A DNA stretch of 64,000 bases from Pyrenochaeta sp. MPI-SDFR-AT-0127. Its lineage: Eukaryota; Ascomycota; Dothideomycetes; Pleosporales; Cucurbitariaceae. Positions 20,316 through 32,254 of the stretch are shown piece after piece; positions within the stretch are counted from its first letter, which is position 1, and every line of letters begins with the position of its first letter. Where the stretch lies: NCBI GenBank assembly GCA_020747015.1, contig JAGTJM010000021.1, positions 124,001 through 188,000 of the forward strand. Reading direction: 5' to 3'. The notes beneath the pieces were generated by a model. It searched no databases and was not told where the DNA came from. It saw only the letters and a program-made list of their open reading frames with translations. The translations under genes and the position numbers were made by a program.

Positions 20316-21267
20316 TGTGCGCCGACTGCAGGTTTGTGGAACTGTGACATGAGGGAGTTGAGCGATGATTTAGCCAGCTGGCGCGTTATACGAATGGCCG
20401 GGGCAAATGCACAGAAATGCGCACGCACGGCGGCCGCAAGGCGACCACAATAGCAATCGAATTGGATTTGTTACCCCCATGCTCGCTAAGCACAGCAGAC
20501 GTTTCATGTCAGGGGCGTTTCTCGAACCAGTGACGGATGATGATCTTGATAGGGCCGCATACCGCATAAGCCGTGCAAGGATTTATAGCGGTTTGGGAAG
20601 GTGACGCAGATCCGGGACCCTCTGCAGCAACCCGCGTTTTGGACAACACCTATCAAAGTACGAGTACTATACGGTGCATTGAAAGCTTGCAGTGCTTTTG
20701 GAAAGATAGCCTTGCGGATGCGTAGGAATGGCGAGCGGGATGGGGAAGTTTCCTTTCGCGGCTGCAAAGGCACAGTAAATTGACAGGGTTCTGCAGCGCA
20801 TCCTTCTGCACGACCCTCGGTCAAGTCTTTCCGAGCACTGTGCCCGTTGGTCCGCTGGGTTGCGATATCAATATTTTGGAAATCTCCGGTGTTAGCACCG
20901 TTCCACGGGGCATTCGTGCCCGACTGGAATTATCATCCCACAGGGGTAGAATGATACGATTCGTGCAGAACCTTCTGTGGGTTAGTTTAATCATCGTTGC
21001 TTTCGCAAAAGCAAGGATGGTTTCGCAACGCAAGCATGCATATCTCCAAAAGCACGGTATTAGTGCAGATATGTAGCTGCTTGTTATCTGAAAGCACCCA
21101 GATATACAAGCACGGACGCAATTGGCGACATTCTTCCCAGTACCAGGGAGCACACGCACGTTTTGTCTTTATCATGGGTATCCACATCCATCTGTTGGAA
21201 GTAGATCAACAGCTCTGTGGCTTGCTGGTGATCCCGTTCTGTGGAGACTTCCAGCCGTGAGTTGATG
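20316..21267. other. Intergenic, no gene seen
   Basis: A stretch of about 950 bp upstream of the rhodopsin-like gene and downstream of the Zn2Cys6 gene. Several short frames occur on both strands (for example 20821-21159) but none shows a recognisable domain, signal peptide or paired splice sites. Confidence 0.35.
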
Positions 21268-23432
21268 CTACCCTGGGCTGATACCTGTCAAGGGTGGGGG
21301 CGACTCATCGGCGTGTGCATGAAAGATGTGGGCAAGACCAGCTTGCTGCATCAGAATACGTGCTCTCTCTAAAGCGCGACGTATAAGAGGTAGGTGAGCC
21401 CAAGGTCGCAAAACTTCGTAGCCGTTACGAATGTGCTGCTCCTGCTGAGTCTCTTCGGCGAATGCCAAGGCTGGGTGTCGGAATGCAACAAGTAAGGTGG
21501 CAAAGCATGCAAATGTTCTGATACACAAGGTCAGTGAAGCCCGCCTACTATCAAGGTCAAAACCTACGTGTATAGAGTAAAATGTGTTCCCATTTTTCGT
21601 CCCATCAACTGCTCGTCAGCTATACTCATGACTAGAGCCGAGCTTCTCATGCAATTTCGCGCATGATCTCTAGTGACCATTAAAGTCTCTTGATCCTGAA
21701 TGATTCCGTCGCCCTCACTGTCTTCCAATATCTTCAACACCGACGGCCAGCCAAGCACAACGTGTAGAGCAATGTACTGGCCTCTCAAGAAAGATTTTCT
21801 GGAATCGAATAGAGGTGTTGAATCCAAAGGAAACCGGACGACCGACGGCAGATGATCGTACCACTCTCGAACTTGTTTTCTTAACTCTCCGGTTACGACG
21901 GGTGCGAAAATGACGCGCCCACTGAGATAGCCAACCACTTCAAGAGTTTGCGTTAGGAATTTCCTAAGACTGATCTGTGCCAAGAAGAAGTAAAAGCCAG
22001 AGTCTTCCTCCTCGAATTGGGGAAGAGGAACAAGCTCATGAAAGTGACGCAGTCCGATTGGATGCATTTTAGATGTGGCTTCAAGTCTGGATGCAAATGT
22101 TAGATGGGGCTTTTAATAGTTATACTCGAGCCGAAGTCGAAGAGTAACATACTCGTGTAGAATTGTGGAGCAAGCCCAAAAAGCACGATTAAATGCCTCT
22201 TGCGATGATGGATCAAATCGCCGCATCGTTTTAGAGCTCAGGATGTGCATACAGTCACGTCCCGCTGAAGTGATCGAGTTCCAGGCTTGGAGAGGCCGAA
22301 TAGCGAACTTGAAATAGGATGCTTGTAGGATTCGGCATTGTAGGGTGACTAGACTGCCTGTTCGCAGTGACAAGCGTTCAAGGATCTGGGTACCACGCGC
22401 GAAGTACTCCAAGCCTGGTGTAAGGTTATTAGGGCTCTCGTTCCTGTCCTCCGAGATTGCGCCAAGAGCTAGAATCATGAAGGCAAGGCATGTTGGTGCA
22501 TTAGAGTATGCAAATCCACCCGTTTCTGCTTGTTCTAATGCACTGACACAAGTTTGTTGGTCAAAAATAGGTGTCCACCGTAGAAAGTTTTCGACGAATG
22601 ACTGTTGAAGACGCCGACACATTCGCCGAGACAGATCAATGGGCTGCTGCATGATTTCATCGCATTGATCGGCCAATTGCTCGCCGGCTAGAATTTCATC
22701 ATCGTAGAAGTCGGCAGTGTAGTCCCAGCTCTCTACGTGAATGTATGGTGGAGCACGAAATGTGGTGAGACTAGGTCTCGGAGTCATTCCTTCGGTACTT
22801 GTCTGACGGTAGGCAAAGTCATACCCCACTGGAGTTCCGACTGAAGGAACTGACATGTTAGCATTGTTGATGTATTCAGCAGCCCTGCTATTCATGCTGG
22901 AGTGGCGCGATCTGGACTGCTGTGGAGGGTGAACTTCGCTATGGCTAGACGTGTTTGGGGAGAGGATGGCAGAGTTGTGTACCAATTGGTGCGTTGACTC
23001 CAATTTGGTCTCGAGCTGCTGTAGCCGCCTCTCAATGTTGGCAAGTGCATCTGACGGTGGACCAGCCTGCTTAGCCCGATCACCAACGGTGGGCTTTCGA
23101 TAGGTACACTCAATGCCCAAGTCGGTGCAGAAGCCACAAGACTGTAGGGGGTCAGCAACGAGGAAAATGAGACCCGAGACCTTTGCCCAAACCGGCTTCT
23201 GCGCGTCACAACGCGTCTTTCGGAATCTGCAGACATTGCACTGCAAGCAATCAGCTATTCAATTCCATTGGAAAGCATGGTTGCTACCCACAGCAATTGC
23301 TATCCGCTTCCGGGGATAGTTTTCCACGACAGTTGGAGCATCTTGCGGACTCATGGACCGTGGATCATCTTCTGGCAGAGGCCGAGATTGGTCTGATCCA
23401 GGAGAACCATCATGTTTCCTTTTCTCAGTCAT
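21268..23432 (-). CDS. Zn2Cys6 fungal transcription factor
   Basis: Five exons: 23432-23292, 23240-23193, 23141-22153, 22086-21568, 21517-21268; introns 51, 51, 66, 50 bp; 648 residues. Splicing of the first two introns builds a perfect binuclear cluster: CNVCRFRKTRC, DAQKPS, then CGFC and TDLGIEC (C-x2-C-x6-C-x6-C-x2-C-x6-C), preceded by the basic PRKRIAIA. The second intron is in frame (51 bp) and starts with the weak donor GTTTGG; leaving it in would give an impossible 24-residue spacer. A short coiled coil (ANIERRLQQLETKLEST) follows, then the middle homology region of fungal regulators (IFDQQTCVSALEQ, LALGAISEDRN, EYFARGTQILERL). Nuclear DNA-binding regulator; targets unknown. Confidence 0.88.
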
Positions 23433-23665
23433 GATGGCATGGGAGCAAGCATTGAATACGGGCCTAACAAAATGGTATTCATGTCTGTGAGCTGAGGTGC
23501 TGGGGAAGCACGGCCCAGGATGGTCGGCTTGCAGCTTCCGTGGAGACCCCGCATTTCGCTTGTCCACTGTTTCCTACCCGCATACAGAGCCTCAATAGTG
23601 ACGGGCCAGGGCTGTATTATCCGAGAATGAATTGTTGTTACACAATATTGTACATATACTTGCGG

Positions 23666-24589
23666 TTACACGGCAGCTCGCGCCATGCTCTCTCTGCCTG
23701 CTTTCTCCTTCTTTCGAGCCTCTCTTTGGGCCTTCCGCATGGCTCGTAGATCCGGCGGCTTTTCGATGCCGAGTCTGGTCCTCAATTCATCGACGTCTGT
23801 TTCGAGCTCTTCTTCCCAATAGACATTTATAACATCATCACTGCGTGCACCATTTCGGACAGCCCATGGCCCATAGATGTCCCAGAATCGTCCCCATTCG
23901 GCCTTCTTCAGAGTGAAGGCGCTGAACACAGCAAGGCCTGTCATGGGCAAGCCAGTGTTTGCAAACTCAAACGCCTTCAGAGCAACCTCTCCTTCGCGGA
24001 AGACTGGGAGTCCAACCAGAGCATGGTAGAAGTCGTGGCATTCACGATACCGCTGCATGACATAGGCACATTCTTCATCATCTATATATCTTACAGCTGC
24101 TCGTGTGTCTGGTGATACGCCCTCTGCATCCAACCACGCCGCGTACGCGTAACCCACGGTATTCGGCGCAAGGCTGCGAAGTCGCGGGATGTCAAGGGAC
24201 GTGGACGTCAACCGTGGTCGATCGCGTAATATTCGTCGCCCCGTAGGATTTAACAGCATGCGGTTGCGGAGCTTGTCTATAAAGTATGGCTGAGCAGTGG
24301 CTTCGCCGAAGGATGCGATGAGGTCTAGGGCAAGTATGAGTACACATAATCAAATGGGCACAATTCAATTGAACGTACCCCCCCGTCGCGGATCCAAGAA
24401 GCTCTGTAGCCCCGAGCCGAATGCTAGGCCCAGCCTCTCCGTGACTGTCAACGGTATGTGGCCTTCATAGTTTGGTCGTGGCCGATTGAGGACGGAGAAG
24501 CAGCGTGAAAACTGTATAGATGGCGATGACGGTGAACTTGCACGCGCAGCCAACCTCTGAAACTGAATTAAACGAACACGCTTTGCCAT
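23666..24589 (-). CDS. COQ4: COQ4, ubiquinone biosynthesis protein, mitochondrial
   Basis: Exons 24589-24379 and 24324-23666, intron 54 bp (GTACGT...CCTAG); 289 residues. The signature metal-binding motif HDFYH followed by 11 residues and Glu (HDFYHALVGLPVFREGE) is exactly the COQ4 HDxxHx11E pattern. Flanking LRNRMLLNPTGRRILRDRP and the C-terminal GIEKPPDLRAMRKAQREARK also fit. COQ4 acts in the mitochondrial CoQ synthesis complex and is implicated in C1 decarboxylation/hydroxylation of the ring. The N-terminus AKRVRLIQFQRLAARASS is a typical mitochondrial presequence. The ATG at 24589 was chosen for this reason; an in-frame ATG at 24652 would add 21 residues. Divergently arranged with the SET gene at 24920. 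Confidence 0.93.
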
Positions 24590-24919
24590 TGATGCGCTCC
24601 AAGAGCAAATGCTTTTGGTGTTGAGGAACTGGACAGCTTCTTTTGGGGCCATGACATGATACATGGCTTATCGATAACATGCGCCACCTGCGCCACACGC
24701 AAATCACGTTATTGCTCATGACTCCCGGTTTCACAGATGGCAAGCTCCAAATTGCGCCATACTGTTTCCTATAGTCATCTCATCAACCTTGTAGTTGGTT
24801 TTGTCAACCGGCTCAACGAGATCAATTACCTTCACAACCTCACGAGCTCTAGTAGCTCCTTACGCTTCGAGCCAAAGAGTTACCAAATTTGGCCAATACA
24901 CCATAGCTAAGTACAGATC
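24590..24919. promoter_or_regulatory. Divergent promoter region, COQ4 / SET gene
   Basis: About 330 bp between the two start codons must serve both genes. No defined element was identified. Confidence 0.35.
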
Positions 24920-26222
24920 ATGGCAGCCGCACTCGATCCAGGCGAGCAGCATACCAAATTCATGGCCTGGGCTGAGGAACATGGTGTCACAATTAATGGT
25001 GTCGCGCCGGCCCAGTTTGTAGACAGAGGAATGGGCATTGTTGCGGCCCGCGATATTGAAGTCAGTCACTCTCTTTTCTCAATACTTCACAAAGCACTGA
25101 ATCCCCAAGAAAGGAGATCGACTAGTCGATGTTCGTAATACATCGCTTGTCCACATTGCTCTACCCATAATCAAGGACTTTAAACTTCCAGAGAATACCA
25201 CTGTGCATGGAAGACTGGCCACTATTCTAGCGCTCTGGTACCTTGACCCCAGCAACCAAGAGTACAAGTACTGGCAAGATGTCTGGCCGACTCAGTCAGA
25301 CTTCAAAAGCACAATGCCACTTTTCTATCCTAAGCAGCTCCAAGACCATCTGCCACAGGCCGCGGTCATCCTGCTGAAGAACCAACACGCCAAACTTGAG
25401 AAGGACTGGAACGATCTCAGGGCTCATATCCCTTCGGTCACTAAGGAAATCTTCATCTACACTTGGCTCATCGTCAGTACTCGAACGTTCTATTGGGACT
25501 ACCCCGATCTACCAAATTCTCATCCACGGCTACCCAAGAGAAGGAACAAGTTGACTGCTGATGACTGCTACGCCATGTGCCCGTTCATGGACTATTTCAA
25601 TCACTCAGATGTAGGCTGCAGCGCAAAATCTGATAGCAAAGGGTACAGCGTCACTGCAGATCGGGAATACAAGGCCGGCGAGGAAGTATACATAACCTAT
25701 GGAAGTCATACGAATGACTTCTTATTAGTCGAATACGGCTTCATGCTTGATAGTAATACCCACGACTCTATTCCATTGGATCATTTGATACTTCCGCTCT
25801 TGAGCACTGAGCAGTCCGACGCTCTCAAAGAAGACAGGTTCCATGCCAATTACACATTGTTCGCCGCCTCTCCCACCATATGTCACCGCACACAAGCCGT
25901 GTTACGCCTCCTTGTTCTCGACTCAAAACGCTACTCTTCTTTTGTCGGGGGCGACGACGACGGATCTCGAGATCAAGCACGGGTGAATGATTACCTGGCT
26001 GGTATTCTGAGAAAGTATTCGAGAGATCTCATGGTTACCTTAGATGAGTTGCAGGATATCAAGGTTGCCAAGGAAGGAAGGAGAAACAGCAGGAGAAACT
26101 CAAGTAGTGCAAATCAGAAGGAGAGTATTCGTCCTGAGCAAAAGGAGGTTGTGATAAAGAGATGGAAGCAAATACGAGATATCGTGAATAAAGCGGTGGA
26201 AGTACTGGCAGTGTCGGTGTAG
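24920..26222 (+). CDS. SET-domain protein (Rubisco LSMT-like lysine methyltransferase)
   Basis: Exons 24920-25060 and 25110-26222, intron 49 bp (GTCAGT...CCAAG); 417 residues. The N-terminal GMGIVAARDIEKGDRLVDV is the first SET strand pair, joined by the splice. The catalytic region has DYFNHSDVG (the NHS cofactor motif) and the terminal AGEEVYITYGSHTNDFLLVEYGF. A SET insert separates them, followed by a C-terminal LSMT-like substrate-binding part. Enzymes of this group methylate lysines of ribosomal proteins and other non-histone targets using S-adenosylmethionine. The substrate is not predictable. A Ser/Arg/Asn-rich patch lies near the end. Confidence 0.87.
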
Positions 26223-26696
26223 ACATTTGAGCTATGATTCAATGATACAGCTTTACTACAAATAATGTCGAGCATAGGCCAAACTTTCAAGTTCATGGTG
26301 TCCTACAGTTATCAGAACTGATAACATTCAATCCATACTTAAATTAGCCATTTTCGCCCACTTCACATCTGCCTAACAGAGCAAAAACGGGTACTTTGTA
26401 TCCTTACCATTTGCAGAAAGGTCCCGATGTATTCAAAACGACGGAAAAACTTGGTTTTCAATTCTAGGAACATTGTCTCACATAAATTGCTGTCATAAAA
26501 CATCAGAAAATGACTTAAGGTTAGTCACTCGGCCTCACTTTGAAGAAGCGTGATGAGCAAGCCCCAAGATTTCGAATTGCAAACTTGAAACGATAACTAT
26601 GGCGTGATATCCTCATCTCTCTGGGGAATGCCAGATCTGGAATGATGCGTACATGATCGGAGTTTCAACTTTATACGTTGATCTATCATTCGGCCC
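26223..26696. other. Intergenic, no gene seen
   Basis: Converging 3' ends of the SET and amidohydrolase genes. AT-rich, no coding signal. Confidence 0.4.
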
Positions 26697-27991
26697 TTAT
26701 GTCATATCCTTCCACAATCCTTTCGCATTTTGCCAAAACACTTGCACCTTCTCTTCCGCCGAAAGAAATTCTGCGTTCGCAAGGCCTGCAATGTTTGCAT
26801 TTACATCCCAGAATCCGATACCATAAGGATAGTCCTATTGCTGCTTTATTAGTCACGTCTCCCAAAACCGGGAGGATTCTTCCATCACGTACCGTGCCGA
26901 ATACAAGCTGGCTCACGGGGATTTCCATCCCCGAAATCAAGCCTTTGACCTGGTTCGGATACACCGGACCAGCGCTGTCATACCAGAATCGCTCCTTATA
27001 TACTTTCCTCGCTTCATCCGAGACATCCGGGAAGCCGAGCAGGAAACGCTCGGAGATATCTGGAAAGGCGCCTGCACCGTGAGAAACTCTCCAGTGTAAG
27101 TTGGGGAACTTGATGATAGTTTTGTTCGCTGTAATGCTCGATATTGCTCTAGCAGTTTCGAAATAGAATTCTCCTAGACCAGATCGTAGGGGTGCTGTAC
27201 ATTTTCGTTAGTAACTAGCGAAGCTCGAGTGAGACTAGGACCTCACATGGCCTAGAGTTGATTAACCGCCCATCTTCAAGCTTGATAATCGGTTCAGTGG
27301 GATGGATGAAAACCACCTCTCTACCCTCATCCCCTGACTTGTCTGCACGCTCTTGCAAAAACTCCCACAGCGGATCAAAACTATCTTCCCCGGGATACAA
27401 ACCCTCATGGTTCGTCAACACGCCCACACCCACAGCCTCTAGCTTCTCTAAAGCGTACTTCACTTCCGTAACAGCTTCCTCAACATATGGGAGCGGCGTA
27501 ATCGCTAGCCAGCTAAATCTTTCCGGGTACAACCGACACAGTTCTGAAGAAAACTCATTAAGCAAGCGCGCAAGAGCAACAGTCTTTTGGTTCCTCAGCA
27601 CCACGTCGTCTTTGGGGAATGCATTCGCTTGCGGTGTCGATACACAAAGTACCGAACGTGCGATATGATGTTCACTCATGAACTCCAAATGAGCGCTGAC
27701 ATTCCATGATGGCGTTTCGCGACCTGCAGCTTGCGGTTCGAGGTCACGGAACCAGGTGGGAATAGGATGTGTGTGTGTATCTATCCTCGAGGCATTGCTG
27801 AAGTCGAAGGATGGAGTTGAAGAGAAATTCGTAGAGAGCGCATTGATGGAGTCCAATGCTTCCTGGTAGAAAGGAAGCACAGTTATATCAATGGAATCTC
27901 TCCTAGCGTTTGATATTATGCGGTCTGATAGGTTTGCTGTAGCCATACCGACAAGCAGAATGAGACGGGCGAATACTGAATAGTGCTGCAT
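26697..27991 (-). CDS. Amidohydrolase-2 family decarboxylase-like protein, probably secreted
   Basis: Exons 27991-27247, 27194-26893, 26834-26697; introns 52 and 58 bp; 394 residues. The metal-binding IDTHTHPIP (H-x-H) near the N-terminus belongs to the amidohydrolase-2/ACMSD family, which includes aminocarboxymuconate-semialdehyde and 6-methylsalicylate decarboxylases. FHPTEP-like VFIHPTEP, RVSHGAGAFP (metal His) and FGTDYPYGIGFWDVN (catalytic Asp, formed by splicing) are all in place, so a zinc active site is intact. The start at 27991 gives a hydrophobic leader (SVFARLILLVGMATANL), suggesting secretion or ER entry. An upstream in-frame ATG at 28030 would bury this. The reaction is not known; decarboxylation of an aromatic acid is a reasonable guess. 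Confidence 0.85.
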
Positions 27992-28442
27992 GATGTCAGC
28001 CAGGTTCAAGCATCCAATGTTTGAAGACAAACATAAATCTGAAGGAAGTTTTGTCAGCGAAGGAATGAACTGTAAAGCGAAGACGTGTTGATCGTGATCT
28101 GCAATGCTGCAATGTTGATCGAAATGAACAACTTCGATCCGCTTGTGAGGTTCCGGCTCCCCGCACCCTCATCACCATCGAGTTTCTGTACCACAACGTC
28201 AATAATGTAAACACTCTCTTCTAGTCCTAATCCCAAGATGATTGCGAAGAATGTAAAAGTTCAAGTTCCATTCAGCACTAGTCCTACCACATTCGTATTG
28301 CTCCAGGACAGAGTTGCTTAGATCCCATATCCGTCTGATAACAAGACGCGGTTGAGACTCGAAAGACAGAAGACATGGGCGTCTCATTGAACACTGCATA
28401 TCAGAATAAGACATATAATATATTCTTGCCTAGTAAAACATC
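27992..28442. other. Intergenic, no gene seen
   Basis: Upstream of the amidohydrolase and downstream of the catalase-like gene. No coding signal. Confidence 0.4.
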
Positions 28443-29801
28443 TCAAGCAACCTCAACAGTCTGCGCAGCAGGCTGATGCCTCAATGGCAACTGCGGTGCC
28501 GGCAACGGGGCAGGAACCTCATTGATGCTCCTCGGCTCAATATAATCTCTATACCCATTAACCCTCAATCTAAGCTTCCTGCTCTCAGCATACACCACTC
28601 GTCGCATCCTGTTCGTACTACCAAGCGGCTGATGCTCCTTCAGTCCATGCCAGCTATTCACTGTAATTCTATCATCCCACCACGTCCTAAACTCCGGTAG
28701 CCAGCTGTCCTGAGGTTCGAATTCAAGCGTAGCGATTTGCTCAAAGGGGTACTTTTTGGGGTCCCACTCGACGCCGATGTCGTCGACGGGTTGCTCGTCG
28801 AGATCTTGCAGCATTTGTGCGCAAAAGGAGTAGGTGACTTTGTGGGTCATGTGGAAGCTGCGAACATTCTGTGAGATGACATTAATCGGATCGTCATCCT
28901 TGATCTCGGTGTCTTCGAGAGCTTTTTGCTCCTTGCTGAGTGGAAAGACGCCATATTTGGCCACGTTATCGCCATGGCGGTAGGCGGATTGGGAGTATTC
29001 GGGCATGGCGACCACTATCGGATACAGTCAGTCTGAAAGTGTAGGGCCTAACTAAGTCAAAGAACCTTACTGTGCTGTTTCGGCAGTTGTCCGCCCAACG
29101 TTGCGACATCAGCATCAACACGCTTTGACTGCTCATCCGCAAATGTAGGTAAATCATTCCAATTCCGCTCCAGCGCATCCGCAATATCATAAGTTGTCTG
29201 AGGGTCTCGCAGCTCCAGGATAGGGTAGTTATTAAACGTCCAATCCTGTGTTTTCTTATCCTCTCCCCAAATCTTCTCGCCCTCGATGCCGAAAATCTTC
29301 ATGCCGATTCCGCGAGGCGCGGCAGCATTGTCGGGCACGATCTTGGGCGTGAGAGACGAGTAGCGCATGATGACATCGTAGGACCCTGGCTTTTTGAACA
29401 TGCCTTGGGCAAGATGGGGAGGGAGATCGCCGTGAACAATAAACTTGCCCATGACGCACTAGAATCGTGAAGGGTCAATGCAATTTACTATATATATCCT
29501 TATGCCTCTAATGTGGTGAACTTACACCTTGAGTCTTCAAGTGTGTACCTCTTAGACAGTGCATGTGCTCATTGAAGTTCATCATTTGGAAGCGGTTGAA
29601 CTGATCAGAGACCTCTTGGATCTTCTCCTTCTCGCCAGGTTGAATGGTTTCCACTCCGGAAGCATCCCATTTGACGTATGTGCCAGGTGCCTTCTTGTCC
29701 TGTCCGCCAGCTTTGACAGTTCCGCTCGGCAATTTTCCATTGTGGATATTTTGAATCCTGTGATGGCCCATGGGGCAAGTTTCGATCTTGGTTCCGCTCA
29801 T
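28443..29801 (-). CDS. Catalase-like heme protein
   Basis: Exons 29801-29526, 29458-29071, 29014-28443; introns 67 and 56 bp; 411 residues. Belongs to the catalase superfamily, short form. LRGTHLKTQGCVMGKF corresponds to the distal-His segment (catalase VHAKGxGAxGxF) and keeps the His. MRYSSLTPKIVPDNAAAPRG matches the RFS...D..RD.RG strand, KTQDWTFNNYP the FDLVGNN-like loop, and YAESRKLRLRVNG near the C-terminus holds the proximal Tyr-Arg. Full catalases are about 480-700 residues, so this is the compact catalase-related type. These can act on peroxide or lipid hydroperoxides; activity here is unproven. The N-terminus has no signal peptide or PTS2. Confidence 0.85.
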
Positions 29802-30896
29802 TTTGGCGTCTTTTGAAGGTGGTTCTGTCGTATGCGCCTTGTCTTTACTTATCCTTGTCCACAGGGGTTTATACGGCTACTTAAGCCATTGCACTTGTCC
29901 ATCTACCATCCCCACAGCCGCTTTTAGCGTCCATCTTTCCGGTAGCCGTGTCTGTCATTGTATTCCATTTTGGAATTCTAGACAGAGTGCTCAGCAATAA
30001 TGCGGGGTAGCGTGTGGATAATTCCAATTCTCCAAGTGTGAAGCCGCGAACGCGTTGTCGGAAGCGACTCCGCAAGCACCATTCCCACATCCGTTGCCCA
30101 CGTCAATCCGATTCAGGTGTTATGGGATTCTTGCTGGGCCAATCACGGTGCGTTCGAAAGCAATCGTGACAGTCTTCACTTCCCCGCAGTTGCATCTGCC
30201 CACTCGCGATTGGAGATTTGGATTAGCCATTTCGAAGACGGGTAGATCTTCAAGCATCCGATCTCAAATCACGAGCGTGACATTAAGACATCGAGAAGGC
30301 GAAGGAATGATGAACATGACGTCATGCGTCGCCCCGACTCGGATGCTTTGTTGCTTTTCAACATCACCTTGTTGAAATACACCCCGAAAGCGGCTCAGTT
30401 CAAGAAGGTCTGGCTGTCATATTCACTTTGCTCCTCATTCACACCATGGATAGTGGCGCAGTGGCATTCTGTGGACATTCTCTCATATCATTAGAAATCC
30501 AAAGCCTTCCTTTACATGAACAGCCCCATGCATAAACGGCTCATGATTCTCCAAGAATGGCTAAACACTTCTAGTAAATGAGATCCTTACTCCGTGAGCT
30601 TGTTCGTCTAGTCCTTACTTGCGAGAACATAAAGAAAGAGTATCAAGCCAACGCGGCCTACTGGAATATTCGGTACTCCATTCGAAGCACATATTCTCAT
30701 ATCGATCCCACGTCTCGAGTACTAGCCCGTCTGTAATTTCAGGTCCAATTGGTGGGCAAAATTGAATTGCTTTGAAAGGCAGGCCACGATCTATAAGTTA
30801 TCGAGAATCCTCTAAACTTGGCGATCGAGTCCAGTCAGCCATTGCCAGTGACTAGAGGGAGCATTTGTGACATCCAAATTAGATGCATAGAAAACT
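29802..30896. other. Intergenic, no gene seen
   Basis: A gap of about 1.1 kb between the start of the catalase-like gene and the 3' end of the sugar-kinase gene. Frames on both strands are short and featureless. The first few hundred bases probably hold the catalase-like promoter. Confidence 0.35.
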
Positions 30897-31883
30897 TCAA
30901 ATACTTCCCAGCTCCCACATACTGCGGCCCAGATTATCAAACCCCTCTTGTAAAACTTTGCGACCAGCTAATTGATTTGCAAATTCCAGTTTTCGTGCGA
31001 GTGTCCAATCGTGGTGATTCTTCAACGCAAAGAGCATGCCAGCGATAAAAGTATCTCCCGCACCAATTGTATCTACAACGGGCTTATCTTGACTTCCTGG
31101 TACTTTCCACGCATCAGCATGGGCCCATATATGCTCATCTCCCTTCTTGACCGCGGTGGCACCGCCCGCGCCCCAGGTACAGCACAACACCGCACCAACC
31201 CGAGTAGCGGGAATCTGGGCCTCCAAAAACGAGCGCGGATCCGAGTAGCCATTTTTTTGGGCCCAGAGTTTCGAGTAGAAGACTACATGAGCAAATTTAG
31301 CTACGGTGGCCATCTCCGTACGTTCGGGCTTCTCGCACTCGACGCTGATGGTTACGTTGTCGCAGATGTTGCGGAGGAAATGGGTACAAGGTAGTATGAC
31401 GTCGGGAATGCGGCCTTCAAAGTGGAACCAGCCATCCCACCATGCTCGCGCATTTTCTTCCATTTTGGCAATGAACTCATGCTCCATCATCTCAGGAAGG
31501 TCGTTGACGCTGACAATAGTTCTGGAAAGGGTTTCTTGGCTCTGGATAATGTAGCTTGAAGCTGCTTCACGATGGTCTTCGCGAAAGATGCTAGCGCTGT
31601 CTATGTTTACAGTGGGTAGTGAATCGCGGACGAATTTCACGGCTTCTGAGTTTTTTGCGGGGAGAATGGAGACGAGATGCAAGTGTGAAGCATTGTTTTT
31701 CGACTTTTCGGGATCGTGCTCGAGGAGCTGGGTTAGTACTTCGAGCGTGTTGGGCGTGTTGCCGCCTCTTCTCCGCGTGATGCCTTTCGCTCGCAATTTC
31801 TCATCTTCATTCGGGTAGTGCGGAACGGTGAGGATCGTGTCGATGTAGACTGCTCCGACGCAAATGATGTGATTTTCTGGCAT
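30897..31883 (-). CDS. PfkB-family carbohydrate kinase (ketohexokinase-like)
   Basis: A 328-residue intronless protein. The N-terminal CVGAVYIDTILTVPHYP and RRRGGNTPNTLEVL (substrate-binding GGN) and the C-terminal signature VVDTIGAGDTFIAGM with the catalytic Asp define the PfkB/ribokinase family. The extended lid sequence and overall length resemble ketohexokinase, which phosphorylates fructose with ATP, but specificity inside PfkB is hard to read. Cytosolic by absence of targeting signals. Stands alone with its own flanks. Confidence 0.88.
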   Translation of the reverse strand: MPENHIICVGAVYIDTILTVPHYPNEDEKLRAKGITRRRGGNTPNTLEVLTQLLEHDPEKSKNNASHLHLVSILPAKNSEAVKFVRDSLPTVNIDSASIFREDHREAASSYIIQSQETLSRTIVSVNDLPEMMEHEFIAKMEENARAWWDGWFHFEGRIPDVILPCTHFLRNICDNVTISVECEKPERTEMATVAKFAHVVFYSKLWAQKNGYSDPRSFLEAQIPATRVGAVLCCTWGAGGATAVKKGDEHIWAHADAWKVPGSQDKPVVDTIGAGDTFIAGMLFALKNHHDWTLARKLEFANQLAGRKVLQEGFDNLGRSMWELGSI

Positions 31884-32254
31884 TGCTGAAATCGGTAGTC
31901 AGCGAGTCTTCGGTTACGGCAATGTCGAGGTGTGGAGCAGGATTAAGCACCTCATGAAGCTAGTATCAGACGCGTTTGCACGTAGTCACATGTTCTCATG
32001 GCGGTCAAGCCCCATTACAGGCTTGTTCGAATGTTCATCGCAAGAACTGAGTCTAGTTCGATGTTTGTACTTGACATTTGATTGCCATTTCCAAGAGCAT
32101 TCAGCCATCTGCCTAGAGATTGCAAATGGTGCCCATTTCCCATTCTCCATATATTCCCCAATAATGAGTGAAGACCCTGGTATCACAAACAAATCGCTCA
32201 AACGCCCGAGACAATCATTACGGAAACGAAATTCTCAAATTAACAACTGAATAC
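31884..32254. other. Intergenic, no gene seen
   Basis: Upstream of the PfkB gene and downstream of the four-helix membrane protein gene. Short frames only. Confidence 0.35.
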
